Below the pieces are notes generated by a model, which searched no databases, had not been told where the DNA came from, and worked only from the letters and a program-made list of their open reading frames with translations. From DATBDE01 sp036270095 (lineage in GTDB: Bacteria; Actinomycetota; Thermoleophilia; Solirubrobacterales; Solirubrobacteraceae), in contig DATBDE010000105.1 in the NCBI GenBank assembly GCA_036270095.1, positions 1-5,515 on the forward strand: DNA of 5,515 nucleotides. Direction: 5' to 3'. Within the stretch, counting starts at the first letter, position 1. Every line of letters begins with the position of its first letter. Position numbers and translations under genes: made by a program. Shown piece after piece: positions 1 to 5,515 of the stretch.

Positions 1-222
1 GGTCTCGAGCGCCTTGAGGTCGGCGCCCGCGCAGAAGGCGATGTCGCCGGCGCCGGTGAGCACGAGCACGCGCGCGTCCTCGTCGGCCAGCCAGTACTCG
101 TAGGCCGCCTTCAGCGCCTCGGCCGTGGGGCCGTCGACGGCATTGCGACGCTCGGGGCGGTCGATGGTGACCACGGCGGCAGCGCCGCGGCGCTCATAGC
201 GGACCGGTTCGGGTCCGTCCAT
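1..222 (-). CDS. Enoyl-CoA hydratase/isomerase (crotonase) family protein, N-terminal part, cut by window edge
   Basis: Reading the minus strand from the ATG at 222-220 gives 74 uninterrupted codons to base 1, so the gene continues outside the window. The peptide opens with a short beta strand, then DRPERRNAVD (residues 21-30), the usual N-terminal signature of the crotonase fold. An acidic helix follows, then VLVLTGAG (52-59) and FCAGADLK (63-70). The AGAD stretch is where this family forms the oxyanion hole that stabilises the thioester enolate. The catalytic Glu residues, normally about 40-75 residues further on, are not in the window. Hydratase, isomerase and other crotonase activities therefore cannot be told apart. 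Family members usually hydrate enoyl-CoA in beta-oxidation or handle related acyl-CoA substrates in the cytoplasm. No Shine-Dalgarno is seen before the ATG. The gene is divergent from the MEDS/anti-sigma regulator with a 14-bp gap, so its promoter must overlap that gene's 5' end. Confidence 0.87.
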   Translation of the reverse strand, partial: MDGPEPVRYERRGAAAVVTIDRPERRNAVDGPTAEALKAAYEYWLADEDARVLVLTGAGDIAFCAGADLKALET

Positions 223-238
223 CAGCGGGTAAACCGGT
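203..238. repeat. Inverted repeat ACCGGTT-22 nt-AACCGGT across the divergent start region
   Basis: The arms ACCGGTT (203-209) and AACCGGT (232-238) are exact reverse complements. They bracket the ATG of the crotonase gene (222-220), and the right arm runs into the GTG of the MEDS regulator (237). The centre-to-centre distance is 29 bp, close to three helical turns, so a dimeric protein could bind both arms on one DNA face. This is an inference from position and symmetry only. No known operator consensus is recognised, and chance occurrence is possible. Confidence 0.3.
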
Positions 239-1166
239 GTATTGGACGACGGGGTTTCATCACGAGGCCCTCCTCTACGCCGATCAGGACGCGTTCCTGG
301 CGGGGACCGTACCGTTCCTCGAGGAGGGCCTGCGCGGCGGGGAGCGGATGCTGGTGGCCCTGGGCGCCGACCGGATCGCCGCCCTCATGGCCGCGCTCGA
401 GCGCGGGGCAGACTGCGTGCGCTTCGCGGACATGGCCCACGTCGGCGCGAACCCGGCGCGGATCATCCCGGTCTGGCGCGACTTCGTGGCCGGCCGCGAG
501 GACGACGCGCCCGCACGCGGCATCGGCGAGCCGATCTGGGCCGGGCGCAGTGTCGCCGAGCTGGTCGAGTGCCAGCGCCACGAGGCCCTCCTCAACCTCG
601 CCTTCGCGACCACGCCGGACCTCCGCCTGCTCTGCCCCTACGACACCGCCGCGCTGCCCGCCGCGGTCATCGCCGAGGCGCGCCGCAGCCACCCGCACGT
701 CACCGTCGGCCACGACCGGGCGCCCAGCGCCGCCTACCCGGGCCTGCCGGCGATCACGGAGCCGTTCGCCAGTCCGCTGCCGGCGCCGCCGGAGACGGCC
801 GAGCGCTACGGCTTCGATGCGCACGGACTGCCGTGCCTGCGCGAGGTCGTCGCCGCCCACGCGACGCTGGCCGGGCTGACCCCCCAACGCGCCCGCGACC
901 TCGCCTTCGCGGTCAACGAGGTCACCACCAACAGCGTGCGGCATGCGGGCGGCCACGGGATCCTGCGGCTGTGGACCGAGGACCGCTTCGTGGTCTGCGA
1001 CGTGCGCGACGCCGGCCGGATCGACGAGCCCCTGGCCGGGCGGGTTCGGCCCGGCCCGGAGCGGGGCGGTTGGGGCCTGTGGCTGGCCAACCAGCTCTGC
1101 GAGCTGGTCCAGGTGCGTTGCTTCGAGGACGGCAGCGCCGTGCGCGTGCGCATGGAACGGCCCTAG
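237..1166 (+). CDS. MEDS-domain / HATPase_c_2 anti-sigma factor regulator (RsbA/RsbW-like)
   Basis: This 309-residue soluble protein has two parts. Residues about 7-165 resemble the MEDS sensory domain (named for methanogen/methylotroph DcmR proteins), beginning FHHEALLY (7-14), followed by an FL..TVPFLEEGL helix and an internal LRLLCPYD strand. Residues about 200-309 form a GHKL ATPase: N-box NEVTTNSVRHAG (227-238; Glu228 and Asn232 are the expected Mg/ATP residues), a G1-type DVRDAG (255-260), and a G2-type GGWGLWLANQL (277-287). There is no HisKA phospho-acceptor helix, so it is not a classical sensor histidine kinase. The family is thought to act as anti-sigma factors or Ser/Thr kinases of anti-anti-sigma proteins in partner switching. 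The ligand of the MEDS part is unknown. The GTG at 237 was chosen because the MEDS homology starts within seven residues of it and no better upstream start is seen. No Shine-Dalgarno is visible. No partner sigma or STAS gene lies in the window. Confidence 0.85.
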   Translation: MYWTTGFHHEALLYADQDAFLAGTVPFLEEGLRGGERMLVALGADRIAALMAALERGADCVRFADMAHVGANPARIIPVWRDFVAGREDDAPARGIGEPIWAGRSVAELVECQRHEALLNLAFATTPDLRLLCPYDTAALPAAVIAEARRSHPHVTVGHDRAPSAAYPGLPAITEPFASPLPAPPETAERYGFDAHGLPCLREVVAAHATLAGLTPQRARDLAFAVNEVTTNSVRHAGGHGILRLWTEDRFVVCDVRDAGRIDEPLAGRVRPGPERGGWGLWLANQLCELVQVRCFEDGSAVRVRMERP

Positions 1167-1176
1167 TCGGAAACGA

Positions 1177-1209
1177 GCGCGACCCCGGGGGGTCGATCCG
1201 GGGCCGCGC
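1177..1209 (+). terminator. GC-rich hairpin after the MEDS regulator, probable terminator
   Basis: Arms 1177-1188 and 1198-1209 pair at 11 of 12 positions (only A1182/C1204 fails) around a 9-nt loop (1189-1197). The hairpin starts 10 bp after the stop codon of the MEDS regulator. There is no T-tract after it, which is common for putative terminators in high-GC actinobacteria. An alternative, tighter hairpin uses the palindrome at 1180-1195 (CGACCCC/GGGGTCG), so two mutually exclusive folds exist. The role is inferred from position and structure. Confidence 0.5.
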
Positions 1210-1216
1210 GTTCAAC

Positions 1217-1232
1217 GAGGAGGGATCTCGTG
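1217..1232 (+). promoter_or_regulatory. Isolated strong ribosome-binding site with GTG start(s)
   Basis: GAGGAGGG at 1217-1224 is a near-perfect Shine-Dalgarno and lies 6 nt before a GTG at 1230 and 8 nt before a GTG at 1232. From 1232 a 12-codon ORF (MRTGCPPRRPRV) ends at TGA 1268-1270. From 1230 a 64-codon frame runs to 1424, antisense to the small membrane protein gene, and its composition looks like a shadow frame. It is the best-looking ribosome site noticed in the window, yet it does not precede any recognised gene. It may mark a short leader peptide or be a chance match. Confidence 0.25.
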
Positions 1233-1259
1233 TGCGCACAGGCTGCCCGCCACGACGGC

Positions 1260-1279
1260 CCCGCGTGTGAACATGCGGG
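1260..1279 (-). terminator. Hairpin downstream of the small membrane protein gene, probable terminator
   Basis: Bases 1260-1267 pair with 1272-1279 (seven Watson-Crick pairs and one G-T) around a 4-nt loop, TGAA on the plus strand. For the minus-strand membrane protein gene this structure begins 14 bp past the stop codon, where a terminator is expected. No T-tract follows in that direction. It could also act on plus-strand transcripts coming from the MEDS regulator, as a second stop after the hairpin at 1177-1209. Confidence 0.45.
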
Positions 1280-1293
1280 AAAAGTGGCTTTGG

Positions 1294-1566
1294 CTACCAG
1301 CCGCCGCGCCACTCGGCGCGGGTGCTGCGCTGCTTGGCGGCCTTCATGCGCGCCTCCTTGCGCTTCTCCAGGCGCCACTGGAGGATGCTCAGCAGCAGGA
1401 TCAGCAGCGGGAAGGAGGCGATGAGGATGAAGCCGGCAATCGTGACGACCTTGTCCGTCGTCTCCCCGTACAGGCCCTCGCCGTGGTCCTCGACCGCGAG
1501 GGCGAGGGGGGCCAGGACCATGAAGCTGACGGCGGTCTGTACGGCGAGCAGGGCGAGCCGGCGCAT
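1294..1566 (-). CDS. Small two-helix membrane protein of unknown function
   Basis: This 90-residue protein is not assigned to a named family. Residues 1-24 form a signal-like hydrophobic helix after MRR, ending LALA, which could be a signal peptide or a retained membrane helix. A short acidic/polar segment follows (25-39, VEDHGEGLYGETTDK). Residues 40-62 form a second, very hydrophobic helix (AGFILIASFPLLILLLS). A strongly basic tail (65-90) starts RLEKRKEARMKAAKQR and ends in Trp-Arg-Gly-Gly-Trp. Both ends carry positive charge, which fits a hairpin with both termini in the cytoplasm and a short outside loop. The coding case rests on this amphipathic logic, on the start 34 bp from a divergent gene with its own -10-like box, and on a hairpin after the stop. 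The basic tail might contact RNA, DNA or lipid head groups, but nothing in the sequence proves this. Confidence 0.72.
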   Translation of the reverse strand: MRRLALLAVQTAVSFMVLAPLALAVEDHGEGLYGETTDKVVTIAGFILIASFPLLILLLSILQWRLEKRKEARMKAAKQRSTRAEWRGGW

Positions 1567-1574
1567 CCCCCCGG

Positions 1575-1580
1575 AGATTA
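1575..1580 (-). promoter_or_regulatory. -10-like box TAATCT for the small membrane protein gene
   Basis: On the minus strand TAATCT (1580 down to 1575) is followed by 8 nt and then the ATG at 1566. The TAnnnT hexamer at this distance fits a leaderless transcript that starts at or very near the start codon, a layout common in actinobacteria and deinococci. No convincing -35 element is seen. The G-run just before the ATG is too close to the start to act as a normal Shine-Dalgarno. Confidence 0.45.
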
Positions 1581-1585
1581 CCGGT

Positions 1586-1591
1586 TAGGGT
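1586..1591 (+). promoter_or_regulatory. -10-like box TAGGGT for the GDPD-ABC-F-TetR operon
   Basis: TAGGGT (1586-1591) lies 9 nt before the ATG at 1601, again fitting a leaderless or nearly leaderless transcript. It mirrors the minus-strand box at 1575-1580 around an ACCGGT palindrome (1580-1585). The two promoters would therefore share DNA and compete for polymerase. No -35 element is evident. No other gene start on the plus strand between 1601 and 5196 shows a clear promoter, so this probably drives the whole three-gene cluster. Confidence 0.45.
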
Positions 1592-1600
1592 CCCCGCGCC

Positions 1601-2760
1601 ATGAGCCCTCGCCTCGGCGTCGCCGCCCTCAGCGCGCTCGTGTTCGTCGTGGCGGCCGGCCCGGCGCAGGCCGCCCCCGACGTGTTCGCCCACCGCGGCG
1701 GGGCCTACGTGCGCGGCAAGCCCCAGTTCCCGGAGAACACCCTGCCCGCCTTCGGCGTGGCCGCGCTGCAGCGCGACCCGCTCGAGTTCGACATCAAGCT
1801 CACCGCCGACGGCGTGCCGGTGGTCATCCACGACCCGACGCTGGACCGCACGACGAACTGCAGCGGCCGCGTGGTCGACAAGACGCTCGCCCAGCTCCGG
1901 CGCTGCAGGGCCGACGTGCTCGGCGTGCCCGGGCCGGGCCTGCCGACCCGCCACGTGGCCGACCCGTCCGTCGGCGTGCCACGCTGGCCGACGTGCTCGC
2001 CCTGGCCCGCCGCACCGGCAGCACCGCCGTGCCGGAGATCAAGAACTACCCGACCGACTCCGACTACGACCCGACGCTGGCCTTCGCCGCCAAGGCCACG
2101 GCCGGGATCGCGGCCGGTGGGATCCCGCTCGATCGCGTGATCGTGCAGTCGTTCACCACCGAGAACCTCGACGTGGTCCAGTCCCAGCTCCCCGGGGCGC
2201 AGACCTCGTTGCTGGCGCTGCAGAGCGGCAACGCCGCCGCCATCCCGCTCGCGGTCGCGCGCAACTACACCTGGGTCTCGCCGGAGTGGCCGGTCGACGG
2301 CGCCTACGTCGGCGCCGCCCACGCCGGCGGGCGCCGGGTCGTGCCCTACACGATCGACACCGCCGACCAGATGAGCGCGGCCGGGGCGACGGGCGTGGAC
2401 GCGCTGATCAGCAACGACCCCACCCTCGCGCACGAGACCCTCGGCGTGCCGTTTCCGGCCGACGTGCAGCCGCTCGAGCCGTTCATCACCGACACATCGA
2501 TCCGCGTCCGCCGCGGCGAGGCCGCGGTGCGGGTGCGCTGCCGCGCGCCGGCCACCGCCACCTGCGTGGGCAACCTAACGCTCAGCGTCCGCCACCGTGG
2601 CGCGCTCGGGCGGGCGCAGTTCGCGATCGCCGCCGGGCGCGCGCAGACGCTGCGCGTGGGCGTGCGCGGCAGCGCCCGTGGCCGGGGCGTCGCGGCGCTG
2701 TCGGCCTTCGACGAGCGCGGGAACCCGGCCGTCGGGCGCCAGTCCATCACACTGGGCTGA
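1601..2760 (+). CDS. Secreted glycerophosphodiester phosphodiesterase, interrupted by a one-base frameshift
   Basis: Joining two frames across 1979-1981 gives about 386 residues. Residues 1-24 are a Sec signal peptide (cleavage after AQA likely). The GDPD TIM-barrel follows: HRGG (31-34), PENT (44-47), LEFD (61-64), IHDPTLDRTT (from 76), a VPTLADVL strand spanning the shift, PEIKNYP (metal-binding Glu near 146), and a late VVPYTID...GVDALISNDP. These carry the catalytic His pair and metal-binding acids of the family, which cleaves glycerophosphodiesters to glycerol-3-phosphate and an alcohol outside the cell. After about 2420 come roughly 110 extra residues: a linker and a beta-rich module with two cysteines (VRCRAPATATCVG) of a type I associate with Solirubrobacterales secreted proteins. 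As sequenced, the first frame stops at 2138-2140, leaving a 179-residue product. The stop at 2760 abuts the ABC-F start. A sequencing error is the simplest explanation, otherwise this is a pseudogene. Confidence 0.88.
1976..1984 (+). other. Frameshift site in the GDPD gene (one base apparently missing)
   Basis: Homology runs in one frame up to GTC GGC GTG CC (1970-1980), then continues in another frame from ACG CTG GCC GAC GTG (1981 on). Adding one base after 1980, for example a third C completing a proline codon, restores the family-typical V-P-T-L-A-D-V-L. There is no slippery heptamer or following strong pseudoknot-like element that would suggest programmed frameshifting. Confidence 0.8.
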
Positions 2761-4650
<1,890 letters not shown>

Positions 4651-5196
4651 ATGCCGGAGGCCGACGCGCTCAGGCTCGCCCGGCGCAAGTTCCTGGCCGC
4701 GCAGCGAATCGACATGACCGCGCTGGCCTCCGAGCTCGGCGTCAACCGGGTGACCCTGTACCGCTGGGTGGGCTCGCGCGACGCGCTTATGGTCGAGGTC
4801 CTGTGGTCGCTGGCGGCGCCGACGCTGGCCGGCGCCGACGCCGCCGTGCGGGCCCGCGGCGGCGAGCGCATCGTCCAGGTCATCACCCGCTTCCTCGACG
4901 CGGTCATCACCAACGCCGGGATGCGGCGCTGGCTGGCCGACGAGGGCGAGCTGGCCATGCGCCTGCTCACCCGGCACGACACCGGGTTTCAGCCGCGGCT
5001 CATCGGCGCCGTCCACGGGCTGCTGCAGGAGGAGGCCGACGCGGGCCGGCTGGATCTCCCCGCCGACCTGCGTGAGGTCGCCTACGTGCTCGTGCGCGTG
5101 ATCGAGTCCTACACGTACCTCGACCTCATACTCGGCGAGCGGCCCGAGGCGGCGCGGGCCGAGCCGATCGTGCGCATGCTGCTCAGGCCCGGATAG
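4651..5196 (+). CDS. TetR-family transcriptional regulator (QsdR-like)
   Basis: This 181-residue protein has an N-terminal helix-turn-helix: helix 1 (about 5-18), then IDMTALASELGV (20-31) and the recognition part NRVTLYRWVGSRDAL (32-46), followed by the helix entering the ligand domain (MVEVLW, 47-52). The motif VTLYRWVGSRDAL is closest in my memory to QsdR-type TetR regulators, but that subgroup call is from memory only. The rest (53-181) is all-helical, as expected for a ligand-binding and dimerisation domain. Length is normal to slightly short for TetR proteins, and the N-terminal helix is brief. The ATG directly follows the TAG of the ABC-F gene, so it is probably co-transcribed and translationally coupled. 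The likely role is feedback repression of its own operon or of a nearby gene. The inducer is unknown. If the ABC-F protein protects ribosomes, an antibiotic-like ligand would be a natural guess, but nothing here shows it. Confidence 0.9.
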   Translation: MPEADALRLARRKFLAAQRIDMTALASELGVNRVTLYRWVGSRDALMVEVLWSLAAPTLAGADAAVRARGGERIVQVITRFLDAVITNAGMRRWLADEGELAMRLLTRHDTGFQPRLIGAVHGLLQEEADAGRLDLPADLREVAYVLVRVIESYTYLDLILGERPEAARAEPIVRMLLRPG

Positions 5197-5315
5197 GCTC
5201 ACCCAGGAACAACCAGGGAAGGTTGATCGACGCAGGCAACACGCAGGTCAGCTGCGGCGGCGGGGCGGGCGGTTCCGGCAGCAGCGATATGCCATCTGCA
5301 TGAAGCCGTAGGCCA

Positions 5316-5355
5316 GGGCTCGCCGTTCCTGGCTCGGGACGCAGGGGCTCGCCGT
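5316..5355. repeat. 11-bp direct repeat GGGCTCGCCGT, 29 bp apart
   Basis: GGGCTCGCCGT occurs at 5316-5326 and at 5345-5355. The second copy is the left arm of the strong hairpin at 5344-5374. The right arm (5363-5373, ACGGCGAGCCC) can pair with either copy, so two competing RNA folds are possible. The first copy also sits inside a small CCAGG/CCTGG hairpin (5313-5317 with 5328-5332). Confidence 0.65.
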
Positions 5356-5374
5356 GCTGGGCACGGCGAGCCCC
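5344..5374. terminator. Perfect 14-bp hairpin between convergent genes, probable bidirectional terminator
   Basis: Bases 5344-5357 pair perfectly with 5361-5374 around a 3-nt loop (TGG). It lies 19 bp beyond the stop of the minus-strand hydrolase gene and about 150 bp beyond the TetR stop. No T-tract is present on either side, which is usual for strong GC-rich terminator candidates in high-GC actinobacteria. The symmetry would let it act on transcripts from both directions. Being only 19 bp from the hydrolase stop, it fits that gene best. Confidence 0.65.
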
Positions 5375-5393
5375 GAGGACCGGCGAGAATGGC

Positions 5394-5515
5394 CTAGCAA
5401 GCCAGCCAGTCGCGCAGTTGGTCGTAGACCTGCGGGTGGTTGAGCAGGTCGAAGTGGGTCAGACCGCCGAGGTGGCGGCCGCGGTCGACCTCGAACGGGA
5501 TCGTGCGGCGGCGGC
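5394..5515 (-). CDS. C-terminal end of a probable alpha/beta hydrolase (lipase/esterase-like), cut by window edge
   Basis: Minus-strand reading gives 39 residues ending at TAG (5396-5394): an RRRTIPFEVD stretch, then GGLTHFDLLNHPQVYDQL and a terminal RDWLAC. A His followed by Phe-Asp-Leu-Leu and a last helix ending in Trp-Leu is typical of the C-terminus of alpha/beta hydrolases, where this His (codon at 5456-5454) completes the Ser-His-Asp triad. The nucleophile elbow and acid residue lie outside the window, so the family assignment rests on this short piece alone. The final residue is a lone Cys. The gene converges on the TetR gene, with the strong hairpin just after its stop. Substrate cannot be judged. 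Confidence 0.55.
   Translation of the reverse strand, partial: RRRTIPFEVDRGRHLGGLTHFDLLNHPQVYDQLRDWLAC

Larger units (their letters stand above)
5197..5393. other. Convergent intergenic region with repeats and hairpins, no supported gene
   Basis: These 197 bp separate the TetR gene from the converging hydrolase gene. No frame here shows a recognisable protein. The left part has a small tandem-like CCAGGAACAACCAGGGAA (around 5203-5220). The right part holds an 11-bp direct repeat and a long hairpin, listed separately. One minus-strand frame starting at a GTG inside the hairpin gives a Cys/Arg-rich peptide of under 40 residues, which I do not support as a gene. Confidence 0.6.

Noticed and set aside
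222..956. 244-codon minus-strand frame opposite the MEDS regulator
   Set aside because: Its far end coincides with the crotonase start region, but it is Arg/Gly/Val rich without motifs, while the plus strand has intact MEDS and GHKL features.
1230..1424. 64-codon plus-strand ORF with a good Shine-Dalgarno
   Set aside because: Beyond the first codons it runs antisense to the membrane protein gene with Arg/Cys/Ala-rich shadow-like content. Only the ribosome site itself and the 12-codon alternative are kept as observations.
1976..1984. Programmed ribosomal frameshift in the GDPD gene
   Set aside because: No slippery heptamer is present, and a single missing C restores a family-typical sequence, so a deletion or sequencing error is simpler.
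5260..5375. Small minus-strand ORF starting at a GTG inside the hairpin, Cys/Arg-rich C-terminus
   Set aside because: Under 40 codons, no ribosome site, begins within a terminator-like stem and has no recognisable motif.

Overview
The window looks like chromosomal DNA of a high-GC actinobacterium, most likely Solirubrobacterales (class Thermoleophilia). This is inferred from strong G/C codon bias, weak or absent Shine-Dalgarno sites with TAnnnT boxes close to start codons, and a secreted enzyme carrying a cysteine-paired C-terminal module of a kind I associate with that group. No database search was possible. No mobile element, CRISPR array, tRNA or rRNA was seen.

Layout. On the left edge (1-222, minus) lies the N-terminal part of a crotonase-fold protein (enoyl-CoA hydratase/isomerase). 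Only 14 bp away and divergent is a regulator (237-1166, plus) that joins a MEDS sensory domain to a HATPase_c_2 kinase domain, an RsbA/RsbW-like anti-sigma regulator. A 127-bp convergent gap (1167-1293) holds two hairpins and one stray, well-formed ribosome-binding site. It is followed by a small two-helix membrane protein on the minus strand (1294-1566).

A 34-bp divergent spacer (1567-1600) carries two back-to-back -10-like boxes. From it starts a plus-strand cluster: a secreted glycerophosphodiester phosphodiesterase (1601-2760, interrupted by an apparent one-base deletion near 1980), an ABC-F translation-type ATPase (2761-4650) and a TetR-family repressor (4651-5196). Each stop codon directly abuts the next start codon, so the three are probably one operon with coupled translation. 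The cluster ends in a non-coding stretch (5197-5393) with a perfect 14-bp hairpin that probably terminates transcription from both sides. Converging on it is the C-terminal end of a probable alpha/beta hydrolase (5394-5515, minus).

How the genes might work together. The TetR-like protein is the obvious candidate to regulate its own operon, and the ABC-F protein would act at the ribosome. The link to a secreted phosphodiesterase is not explained by known pathways. I see no clear multi-gene novel system here. The most notable items are the frameshift and its likely polar effect, the zero-spacing operon, the uncharacterised membrane protein, the shared heptamer at both divergent start regions, and the RNA structures in the two convergent gaps.
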